From positions 1-15,191 of the forward strand of contig CAJBQQ010000217.1 in the NCBI GenBank assembly GCA_903957805.1: 15,191 nt of DNA, in the 5' to 3' direction. How positions within the stretch are numbered: position 1 is the stretch's first letter; the number at the start of each line of letters is the position of its first letter. The notes under the pieces were generated by a model. The model had not been told where the DNA came from and ran no database searches. It saw only the letters and a program-made list of their open reading frames with translations. The translations under genes were made by a program, and so were the position numbers. Of this stretch, positions 7,712 through 14,229 are shown piece after piece. This DNA comes from an uncultured Pseudomonadota bacterium. Its GTDB lineage: Bacteria > Pseudomonadota > Gammaproteobacteria > Burkholderiales > Nitrosomonadaceae.

Positions 7712-10008
7712 ATCCGTCCCTCTGCCATCTTGAGTGTGATGTCTTGCCGATGTAGATCGTCCTCAGTATCGACATTGCGAGCCTGGGCCTGATAAAGGTT
7801 GAAGTAATGACCCGCTTGGGCCATCAGTTCATCATGGTTACCCACCTCAACAATGCTGCCACGGTCGAGCACAATCAGACGGTTGGCGTCACGTAAGGTG
7901 GACAGACGGTGAGCGATGGCGATGGTGGTTCGGCCTCGGACTAGGTTATCGAGCGCTTTTTGAATCTCTTTCTCAGTAGTCGTATCAACGGAGGAAGTAG
8001 CCTCATCCAGGATCAGGATCCTTGGGTCGATAAGGAGCGCACGTGCAATTGAAATCCGTTGCCGCTCACCGCCTGAGAGAGACTGGCCACGCTCTCCGGC
8101 AAGGGAGTCATAGCCGTGGGGCAGCCGTAGAATAAACTCGTGGGCATGTGCCGCCCGAGCGGCGGCAACGATCTCACCACGTGTCGCATCTGGCTTGCCG
8201 TATGCGATATTCTCCGCGATCGTACCGAAAAAAAGGAAAGGTTCCTGTAGCACGAGTCCAACATGTTTGCGGTACTCGGCCACCGGCAAGGATCGAATAT
8301 CAACCCCATCGATCAGGATCGCACCCTCTGTGACATCGTAGAACCGGCAGATCAGATTGACCAGCGTACTCTTACCAGAACCGCTATGACCGACTAGGCC
8401 AACCATCTCACCCGGCTCAATCGTGACGCTGATGCCGCGTGTCACACTCCGAGTTCCATATCGAAAACCGACACCACGTAACTCGATACGTCCTGTGACG
8501 GTCGGAAGATGGACTGGATTCGCAGGCTCTGGAACACTGGAAGTTTGGTCAAGAATCTCAAAAATACGTTTGGTTCCTGCTGCCGCCTTCTGGGTAAATG
8601 AGACGATCCGGCTCATTGAATCCAGTCTCAGATAGAATCGGCTGATATAGGCCAGAAAGGCGGTGAGTACACCAACGGAGATCGCATCCTCTGAGACTTG
8701 CCAGATCCCAAAGATCCAGACCACGAGTAGTCCAATCTCGGTGAGAAGCGTTACGGTCGGAGTGAAGAGAGACCAGATCCGGTTCACCCGATCATTGACC
8801 TCGAGGTTGTGCTGGTTTGTTGCGCGGAAGCGCGATGCCTCGCGTTTTTCCTGTGCAAATGCCTTGACCACCCTCATCCCGGGGATGGTGTCGGCAAGCA
8901 CATTAGTCACCTCGGCCCAGATACGGTCAACCTTCTCAAACCCGGTACGTAGCCTGTCTCGAACCACGTGAATCAGCCAAGCGATGATGGGCAATGGCAG
9001 CAGTGTCACCAGGGCCAGCCAAGGATTGATCGAGACCAGGATGGCCGCGGTCATGATGATCATCAACATGTCTGTTGCGAAGTCGAGCAGGTGAAGAGAG
9101 ATGAAGATGTTGATACGGTCTGTTTCAGAACCAATCCGGGCCATCAGATCGCCAGTCCGCTTCCCACCAAAATACTCTTGCGAAAGTTTCAGGAGGTGTT
9201 CATAAGTGGCGGTACGTAGATCAGCACCGATACGTTCTGAGACCAGTGCAAGGACGTAGGTCCGTGCCCATCCAAGTGCCCATGCAAGTATTGCAGCACC
9301 GAATAGACCGGAGAGGTAGAAGGTCACCAGATCGTTATCAATCGGCTTGCCATTCTGATAGGGGATTAATACGTTATCCATCAGTGGCATGGTCATATAG
9401 GGGGGGACTAGGGTTGCTGCCGTGCTCCCCAAGGTCAATAGAAAACCGCCGAGCAGTCGCCACCTGTAGGGTCTCGCGAATCGCCACAATCGGAATAATG
9501 TCCATGTGGAGGGAGGTGTATTTATTTCCCGGTTACAGAGGGAGCACTCCTCTTGTCCAGGTGGGAGAGGGCTATCAATTACGCTGTGGCATTTAGGGCA
9601 CAGGACTTGATTTGATAATGGGGGGAGTTCCCCGGTGAGTTGGTAACCGAGTTGATACATGAACCGCTCGATCAGGCGGCTTGCTGAGATATCGTTGATG
9701 AGGGTATACCGCCATCGAGCAAGGAGTGAGTTTGCATCTGAGAGTTCGAGGCTGCCAATGCCTGCATGATCCCGGCGGGTCAGTATCAGACCTTGTCGGT
9801 AGCTCCAGTCCTGCCAGGATGCATCTATCGACGGTTTAGACAATAACCGTCGGTCGGTAATAATCACCAACCCTGAAGAAAAATGTAGTCTGGCATCGAG
9901 ATCAGTCTCGAGCCAGGATAATACCTCTTCCCCATCGGTCAGTTGTGACTTGACCTGGTCAACCCAGGAGGGCGGTAGATCAGATGAAGAGAGGCTCGTC
10001 GATTGCAT
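7708..10008 (-). CDS. ABC transporter (exporter fold) with N-terminal extension and zinc ribbon, cyanophycin-associated
   Basis: A 766-residue half-transporter: membrane and ATPase domains in one chain, expected to work as a homodimer in the inner membrane. Residues 1-130 form an extra cytoplasmic region (VLSWLETDLDARLHF, then VIITDRRLL) that resembles a PH-like fold. It is followed by a probable zinc ribbon with C137, C140, C155 and C158. The exporter-type membrane domain spans about 175-470 with roughly six segments. The ATPase has Walker A GHSGSGKST (540-548), Q-loop Q588, signature LSGGERQ (644-650), Walker B ILILDEA (664-670) and H-loop H700, so it should hydrolyse ATP. Ordinary MsbA-like exporters are about 580-600 residues; the extension accounts for the difference. 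It is the first gene of the minus-strand cluster and overlaps the DUF1854 gene by ATGA. The ATG at 10008 has no good Shine-Dalgarno site. I believe this type is annotated as cyanophycin-metabolism-associated; its substrate is unknown to me. Confidence 0.92.
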   Translation of the reverse strand: MQSTSLSSSDLPPSWVDQVKSQLTDGEEVLSWLETDLDARLHFSSGLVIITDRRLLSKPSIDASWQDWSYRQGLILTRRDHAGIGSLELSDANSLLARWRYTLINDISASRLIERFMYQLGYQLTGELPPLSNQVLCPKCHSVIDSPLPPGQEECSLCNREINTPPSTWTLFRLWRFARPYRWRLLGGFLLTLGSTAATLVPPYMTMPLMDNVLIPYQNGKPIDNDLVTFYLSGLFGAAILAWALGWARTYVLALVSERIGADLRTATYEHLLKLSQEYFGGKRTGDLMARIGSETDRINIFISLHLLDFATDMLMIIMTAAILVSINPWLALVTLLPLPIIAWLIHVVRDRLRTGFEKVDRIWAEVTNVLADTIPGMRVVKAFAQEKREASRFRATNQHNLEVNDRVNRIWSLFTPTVTLLTEIGLLVVWIFGIWQVSEDAISVGVLTAFLAYISRFYLRLDSMSRIVSFTQKAAAGTKRIFEILDQTSSVPEPANPVHLPTVTGRIELRGVGFRYGTRSVTRGISVTIEPGEMVGLVGHSGSGKSTLVNLICRFYDVTEGAILIDGVDIRSLPVAEYRKHVGLVLQEPFLFFGTIAENIAYGKPDATRGEIVAAARAAHAHEFILRLPHGYDSLAGERGQSLSGGERQRISIARALLIDPRILILDEATSSVDTTTEKEIQKALDNLVRGRTTIAIAHRLSTLRDANRLIVLDRGSIVEVGNHDELMAQAGHYFNLYQAQARNVDTEDDLHRQDITLKMAEGRI

Positions 10009-10324
10009 TAACTGGAGAGCAGAGGGGATAAGTATGCAGGTGATTTTAAAATGCAGGGGAGAAGCCGGATCCCCGTTGCAGGAATGATGCAGTTCCCAAT
10101 AAGTATCATTCTGATATGCTTCACAATGGTACTCCAGAAAAGACCTTGATGGATTAGAGTGTAGTCAATCTGGGGATGGATCATATGCCGAATCTCCTCG
10201 AGTATCCTGATCAGACGATTATTAACATGCGAAAATTGACGCACAGAAACTGATCCGGCATGACAAAAAAAGTTTGCTACCATTGTCGATAGAGCTGTCC
10301 ATCAGTTATTTTAATTACAGGTAA
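10009..10324. other. 316-bp divergent intergenic region between ABC transporter and sigma factor genes
   Basis: It must hold the promoters for the minus-strand cyanophycin cluster and the plus-strand sigma operon. I see no -35/-10 pair good enough to call on either strand. A TTGACG at 10236-10241 could be a plus-strand -35, but no matching -10 follows at 16-18 bp. CTGATCAG at 10207-10214 is an 8-bp palindrome. The half nearest the transporter gene holds two abutting hairpins (annotated separately). A minus-strand open frame of 91 codons (10283-10008) crosses the region but has no recognisable features. Confidence 0.6.
10043..10112 (-). promoter_or_regulatory. Two abutting hairpins in the ABC transporter leader
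   Basis: Read on the minus strand, the first hairpin (10112-10081) pairs GAATGAT with ATCATTC and extends through G-U and C-G pairs to a 10-bp stem with a 12-nt loop. The second follows at once (10080-10052): TGCA-(2-nt bulge)-GGGGA pairs with TCCCC-TGCA around a 9-nt loop. It is followed directly by ATTTTAAAAT (10043-10052), which gives a short U-run. The second hairpin thus has the look of a weak intrinsic terminator about 44 nt before the start codon. The pair could form an attenuator or a folded 5' leader; no known riboswitch class was recognised. Confidence 0.4.
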
Positions 10325-10906
10325 ATTGATCTGGCTACCCGGCAGGAGCTTTCTGATTTTCTGACTGAGACTGAGCGACGTGCCTATAAGCAGGCGCTTT
10401 TTGCGGTACGGGACGAGCACGTCGCGCTGGATATCGTTCAAGACTCTATGATGAAGCTCACTGAAAAATATGCAGCCAATCCTCCCGAGGAGCTGCCGCT
10501 TCTGTTCCAACGGATTGTTCAAAATACCATACGTGACTACTACCGCCGGCAGAAGACTCGGTCTCTATGGACGACACTATTCTCCTCATTTACACCAAAC
10601 AATCGTGATAAAGAAAGTGAGGATTATGATCTGCTGGAGAACTTGCAGGTAAAGACGGATTCTAACTTTGGGAAGGACCCGCATGAGCAATTAGAGCAGT
10701 CACAACTCATTGGTTTTATTGAGGAGGCAATAAAAACTCTGCCTACACGTCAACGTGAAGCCTTCCTTCTGCGTTACTGGGAGGAAATGAATGTGGAAGA
10801 TACTGCCGCGATCATGGAATGCTCGGAGGGGAGTGTGAAGACTCATTGCTCCCGTGCAACACATGCTCTGGCTACCATACTTAAAAAGAAAGGAGTCTCG
10901 CTATGA
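10325..10906 (+). CDS. ECF-type RNA polymerase sigma factor, apparent ATT start
   Basis: A sigma-70 family factor of the ECF type, 193 residues if it starts at ATT 10325. Region 2 spans about 15-80 (ALDIVQDSMMKL at 34-45, FQRIVQNTIRDYYRRQK at 61-77); region 4 spans about 132-185 (LPTRQREAFLLRYWEE, then CSEGSVKTHCSRATHAL). The first ATG, at 10448, falls inside region 2 and would delete its first half. The upstream codons (DLATRQELSDFLTETERRAY, then KQALFAVRDEHV) clearly belong to the protein and match how I recall betaproteobacterial homologues beginning. Between the in-frame TAA (10322-10324) and 10448 there is no ATG, GTG or TTG, so ATT at 10325 or CTG at 10331 must be used, unless a sequence error hides the start. 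An AGG lies just upstream at 10319-10321. Its stop overlaps the DUF3619 start (ATGA). The target promoters are unknown. Confidence 0.9.
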   Translation: MDLATRQELSDFLTETERRAYKQALFAVRDEHVALDIVQDSMMKLTEKYAANPPEELPLLFQRIVQNTIRDYYRRQKTRSLWTTLFSSFTPNNRDKESEDYDLLENLQVKTDSNFGKDPHEQLEQSQLIGFIEEAIKTLPTRQREAFLLRYWEEMNVEDTAAIMECSEGSVKTHCSRATHALATILKKKGVSL

Positions 10907-11280
10907 ACGAACCTGAACTAGGAAAGAAAGTTGCCCGACTGCTAAATCATGGGTTGGATGATATCGGGCAAGATACGCTCAACCGATTGCAAGCGGCGCG
11001 GAGAAGTTCGCTTGAGAGCTATCAAATGAGCGAGTCTAGGGTTATTACGGGTGGCGGAACGTCTGCACATAGTGGGCATGGCTGGCACTTTAATCCCGGC
11101 AAGGTATTGTCGTTATTTGCATTGCTACTCGCTCTTGCGGGTGTTGCCTACTGGCAGGCCCCGATACAGCAAGGCAGCGATATCGCGGACTTAGACATCA
11201 TGTTGCTTAGCGATGAGTTACCGGTTGATGCTTATCTCGACGATGAGTTTGGTGAATGGCTCGACCACTCTTGGCAGTAG
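10903..11280 (+). CDS. DUF3619 family single-pass membrane protein
   Basis: A 125-residue protein of the DUF3619 family, recognised by its N-terminus (LGKKVARLLNHGLDDI, then TLNRLQAAR) and its place after an ECF sigma gene. The N-terminal 66 residues should be cytoplasmic, one membrane segment lies at about 68-84 (KVLSLFALLLALAGVAYW), and the C-terminal tail of about 40 residues, rich in Asp and Glu, would be periplasmic. That topology suits an anti-sigma factor or a membrane regulator of the sigma factor, but I see no ZAS zinc motif (HxxxCxxC), so this role is inference. It starts inside the sigma stop (ATGA) and has a good AGGAG 7 nt upstream, pointing to coupled translation. Confidence 0.85.
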   Translation: MNEPELGKKVARLLNHGLDDIGQDTLNRLQAARRSSLESYQMSESRVITGGGTSAHSGHGWHFNPGKVLSLFALLLALAGVAYWQAPIQQGSDIADLDIMLLSDELPVDAYLDDEFGEWLDHSWQ

Positions 11281-11672
11281 CCATTTGGCTATGCCTATTG
11301 ATCCCTACCCATGTCTTAGCCGAGACTGGGGGGCCTTCTTGGGTACGTCTTAGTTCTGAGCAGAAGCAAATCCTGGCACCCCTCTCGCAGGACTGGAATG
11401 GAATGGAGGTTGCTAGGAAGAATAAGTGGTTGACCATCGCCAAAAGGTATCCAAGCCTGTCATCCATTGAGCAGCAGAGAATCCAGTCCCAGATGCGAGA
11501 GTGGGCATCACTGACTGCCGATCAGCGCATAAAGGTTCGAGAGAAGTACAAGAATATTAAGCAGCTTCCCCCCGAGAAGCATCATGAGATCAAGCATAAA
11601 TGGCGTGAATATGAACAGCAACGAGAAGATCAGAAGAAGGCTGCAACCAATCTGGATAAAGAGCCCAATTAG
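11256..11672 (+). CDS. DUF3106 family exported protein
   Basis: A 138-residue protein with a signal peptide (hydrophobic 4-20, probable cleavage after the VLA at 20-22), so periplasmic. The mature part is a charged, helical DUF3106 domain with regularly spaced Trp and LSxEQ-like units: WVRLSSEQKQIL, PLSQDWNGM, KWLTIAKRYP, LSSIEQQRIQ, MREWASLTADQR, LPPEKHHEI and KWREYEQ. The end is Lys/Glu-rich. Such proteins are typically encoded right after ECF sigma and DUF3619 genes in betaproteobacteria; the function is unknown, though the pattern recalls small periplasmic stress-sensing helical proteins. Its first 25 nt overlap the end of the DUF3619 gene in another frame. ATG 11256 was chosen because it gives a complete signal peptide; TTG 11271 is a less likely alternative. 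Confidence 0.85.
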   Translation: MARPLLAVAIWLCLLIPTHVLAETGGPSWVRLSSEQKQILAPLSQDWNGMEVARKNKWLTIAKRYPSLSSIEQQRIQSQMREWASLTADQRIKVREKYKNIKQLPPEKHHEIKHKWREYEQQREDQKKAATNLDKEPN

Positions 11673-11898
11673 TTCTGATTCGGAATCTGGTACTGACTAT
11701 CAGATCCACTTCAGTAATTCATCATTGGCTGCTGTACCTCGAAATTGAGCCTGATTACTAGTTTAAAGTTCCGCATTATTCTCGCCCTACCACCACCTTA
11801 CCATTTACCTGTTGTAGCTTGTACAACGATCTCGACGGTTTAGATCTGACCTGATTATCCGACTTGGTTTCTAATCTTCTGATTCGTACCAATGAGTA
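11673..11898. other. Convergent intergenic region with a repeated CTGATT word
   Basis: This 226-bp non-coding stretch lies between the ends of the DUF3106 and nhaR genes. It contains TTCTGATTCG twice, at 11673-11682 and 11877-11886, almost exactly at its two borders. CCTGATTA occurs twice more at 11750-11757 and 11850-11857, giving four CTGATT words. A possible hairpin at 11682-11707 (GGAATCTG/CAGATCC, one bulge) and GTTGTA/TACAAC at 11811-11827 could act as stops, but neither has a U-run. No gene is seen. Confidence 0.5.
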
Positions 11899-12807
11899 CT
11901 AACGAGTCTTGAAGCTAGTAAATAACTTGCGTTGAGCGGCGTCATTGATTGCAAGCACTGCTGGATGGGTCAGCTTGCGTTCCATGGAGATGGCGTAGAA
12001 CTGCTCGGTGACTTCATCGGTTCGGCCGATGACGGTGACACCATACTCTCGTTGCACTTCGTCAGAAATTACCGATGGGGCGATAAAGATACCGATACCG
12101 GCCTGCCCGAAAGCATGCATTAAAGCACTATCATCAAACTCACCCACGACACGTGGTTTGATCTGATGGGAATCAAACCATCGCATCAGTGGTACTCTCA
12201 CCGCCGCATTCTCGCCGGGTATTAGTAGCGGAGCAGTATTCAGTAGCCGCGGCCATTTACCCTTAATCTGATCGGCAAGCTGAGGTGCTGCGAGAAAGGT
12301 GATCCCGCATTCTCCGAGCTTGTGACTGTATCCCTTCACGTTTGTTTCAGGCGGCATAGGGCGATCTGCAATGACCAGATCAAGCTGGTGGATCGCCAGT
12401 TCCACCAGCAATCGGACTAATTTATTCTCCCGACAAACGATATGCACCGGCTCAATCATTGACATCGCTGGCTTCAGTAGACGATAGGCAATTGATTTTG
12501 GGACCGCATCATCAACCCCCACTCGGAACTGGATCGACCGGTCTTCTGGTCTGCTGCGTAGAGCGACTTCTAGATTGTTGCCGATCTGAAAGAGTTCATC
12601 GGCATAAGTGAGTGTGAGTCTGCCGGTCTCGGTGAGCTGTAGACGCCTGCCCACCCGCAAGAATAGCGATACGCCAAGTGCTTTCTCAAGCAGGCTGATT
12701 TGACCGCTCAGGGTCTGGGGGGTGAGATGAAGACGTTCACTCGCACGGATAATGCTGCCCGCTTTAGCAACCGCCCAGAAGTAATGTAACTGTCGATAAT
12801 TGAGCAT
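11899..12807 (-). CDS. nhaR: LysR-family transcriptional regulator, NhaR-like
   Basis: A 302-residue LysR regulator. The N-terminal winged helix-turn-helix (1-60) reads MLNYRQLHYFWAVAKAGSI, then LTPQTLSGQISLLEKALG and LFLRVGRRLQLTETG. It matches my recollection of E. coli NhaR closely (NYNHLYYFWHVYKEGSV, LTPQTITGQIRALE). The effector domain shares the family blocks VGVDDAVPKSI, LDLVIADRP, LGECGITFLAA, LLIPGENAAVR, GEFDDSALMHAFG and the HPAV segment near the C-terminus. E. coli NhaR activates the sodium/proton antiporter gene nhaA in response to sodium; no nhaA is in this window. The gene is divergent from the TolC-type efflux gene, so it probably regulates that operon and itself. The symbol reflects sequence likeness; the ligand may differ. 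Confidence 0.88.
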   Translation of the reverse strand: MLNYRQLHYFWAVAKAGSIIRASERLHLTPQTLSGQISLLEKALGVSLFLRVGRRLQLTETGRLTLTYADELFQIGNNLEVALRSRPEDRSIQFRVGVDDAVPKSIAYRLLKPAMSMIEPVHIVCRENKLVRLLVELAIHQLDLVIADRPMPPETNVKGYSHKLGECGITFLAAPQLADQIKGKWPRLLNTAPLLIPGENAAVRVPLMRWFDSHQIKPRVVGEFDDSALMHAFGQAGIGIFIAPSVISDEVQREYGVTVIGRTDEVTEQFYAISMERKLTHPAVLAINDAAQRKLFTSFKTR

Positions 12808-12945
12808 GGTGATAATTCTGACTACGATAGTTCGTAAATACCGATGATATTATCAGAAATATACTGCTTTTATTGATGCAAATTAAATTTTATGATGCAT
12901 GCTTATTAATCCGATCTTGTTAGTAAAGGAGGCTCTATCATTTTA
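12808..12945. promoter_or_regulatory. Divergent nhaR/efflux promoter region with candidate operators
   Basis: The 138-bp region is AT-rich compared with the flanking genes. Candidate LysR-type sites are a perfect 11-bp palindrome, TGATATTATCA (12845-12855); an inverted repeat TTCTGA (12816-12821) / TCAGAA (12853-12858); and a direct repeat TGATGCA (12874-12880 and 12893-12899). TATGAT at 12891-12896 is a good -10 for the efflux gene, but nothing like TTGACA sits 16-18 bp before it, which would fit activator dependence. The assignments are by eye. Confidence 0.45.
12925..12932 (+). promoter_or_regulatory. Strong ribosome binding site of the outer-membrane channel gene
   Basis: AAAGGAGG is a near-perfect Shine-Dalgarno sequence. 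It sits 13 nt before the ATG at 12946, which is long; an in-frame ATT at 12940 would be at 7 nt. The ATG remains the default start. Confidence 0.7.
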
Positions 12946-14229
12946 ATGAGCTCACGGCGCCGTGGCCTGTTAGGTCTCGCTTTTGTCTCGCAACTTACGC
13001 TTGCATCAGCGGAGGAGATCGTCGCCCCATCAATTAACGTGGCTCCTCCAGTACTGTCAATTGAGGCACTTCAAAGACTGGGCCTTGAGGCCAATGGACT
13101 GGTGAAAGCGGCACGGTCTCAGGTCGGTATGGCCGAGTCAGGTGTGATCTCTGCAGAGGCCTATCCTAATCCGCAGGTGAGTGCGATTGGGGGGCCTCAA
13201 AAACCACGAATTGAGGCAGCTAATCCAGCCAACTCTACCCGTGAGATCGGTGTCGTTCAGCCCATAGAAAATCCTTTTATGAGGAGTGCTCGAATCGGCG
13301 CTGCTTCAGCAGGGGTCGATGCCAGTCGGGCCAGTCTCAACCAAGTGAGAGCAGACTTGGCAGCTCAGCTCCGGGTCCGTGCATTTGAACTGCTACAGAG
13401 GAAGGAGATTGCGCGGATAGAGTCTGAGGTCTTTGACCTGATGGATGATGTACGCCGACGCATTAAACTTGCTGTGGAAGTGGGTGAAACAGCACGATTC
13501 GAATTAATTCGGACGGATGCCGAAGTATTGAATGCAGCTGCCCGTAAAGAGGCCGCTCAACTGAATGCTCAGCGGGCGAGGATTGTATTGATTCAGTTGA
13601 CTGCAGGCGCATTGAAACCCGATTTCGAACTGAGTGCGACCTTGCAAGATCCGGTTCAGTTACCTGCACTGGAGGTATTGCGTGAGGAAGTAACTTCTGT
13701 CAATCCGGAAATACTACGCTTGCAAGCAGAGCAGGAGCGTACGCGTCTGCGCATCAGCCAGGAACGTGCGTCAGTGATTCCCTCGGTGGATGTCTTGTTC
13801 GCAAATTATCAGGATGCTCAGTATAACGAGAATAGAGGTGGTCTTAGGGTGACGGTTCCACTTCTGTATCAGCGCAAAGGTGAGATTAACGCGGCCATAT
13901 TCGACGCGGCTCGGGTGCGAGAGACACTTGAGTACCGTTTGTTTGAGATCGGTCAGTTACTCGAGTCTGCCTGGCAGGCCTATCAAATTGCACAGCGCAG
14001 GGTGGAGATGTTTGAAGGAGGTATCCTCAAAGAGGCGGAGTTGGCCTTTCAAGTTGCCAGGACGGCCCATCGTTTTGGCGAACGTGGATTAATCGAGGTG
14101 CTTGATTCACAGCGGATCTTGCGTGGGATTCTTGTGGACTCATTGTTGGCTCGTTTTGAATTGCAATCAGCAGCTGCTGAGATCGATCGCTTGCGTGCGT
14201 ATTATCCCAAGGAGCAGACCACCGAATGA
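12946..14229 (+). CDS. TolC-family outer-membrane efflux protein (CzcC-like)
   Basis: Outer-membrane channel of a tripartite RND efflux system. The 427 residues include a signal peptide (RRR then a hydrophobic stretch, probable cleavage after ASA at 20-22) and no lipobox cysteine. Two outer-membrane efflux repeats follow, at about 35-225 and 235-420, rich in heptad-like Ala/Leu/Gln/Arg helices. EAYPNPQVSA and the FGERGLIEVLDSQRI block near the C-terminus are typical of the CzcC branch. Length is normal for CzcC-like proteins. Its stop overlaps the adaptor start (ATGA), so the two are translationally coupled. CzcC-type channels commonly serve heavy-metal exporters, but metal specificity is set mostly by the RND pump, which is outside the window. 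Expression is probably controlled by the divergent LysR regulator. Confidence 0.9.
   Translation: MSSRRRGLLGLAFVSQLTLASAEEIVAPSINVAPPVLSIEALQRLGLEANGLVKAARSQVGMAESGVISAEAYPNPQVSAIGGPQKPRIEAANPANSTREIGVVQPIENPFMRSARIGAASAGVDASRASLNQVRADLAAQLRVRAFELLQRKEIARIESEVFDLMDDVRRRIKLAVEVGETARFELIRTDAEVLNAAARKEAAQLNAQRARIVLIQLTAGALKPDFELSATLQDPVQLPALEVLREEVTSVNPEILRLQAEQERTRLRISQERASVIPSVDVLFANYQDAQYNENRGGLRVTVPLLYQRKGEINAAIFDAARVRETLEYRLFEIGQLLESAWQAYQIAQRRVEMFEGGILKEAELAFQVARTAHRFGERGLIEVLDSQRILRGILVDSLLARFELQSAAAEIDRLRAYYPKEQTTE

Noticed and set aside
7708..10008. Ordinary multidrug or lipid A exporter (MsbA)
   Set aside because: The core fold matches, but the long N-terminal extension, zinc ribbon and coupling to DUF1854 and cph genes make a generic exporter label misleading.
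10236..10264. Sigma-70 promoter with TTGACG as -35 for the sigma operon
   Set aside because: The hexamers at 16-18 bp spacing (such as ATGACA) are poor matches to TATAAT, so no promoter is called.
10008..10283. 91-codon minus-strand frame ending in TAATG at the ABC transporter start
   Set aside because: The TAATG junction would suit coupling and the transporter lacks a clear ribosome site, but the translation has no recognisable domain, lies in a region rich in hairpins, and shows no obvious ribosome site of its own. Kept out of the gene list; conservation in relatives would revive it.
10448..10906. Sigma factor starting at the first ATG
   Set aside because: This would remove the first half of region 2 although the upstream codons encode it in frame; the longer version is preferred.
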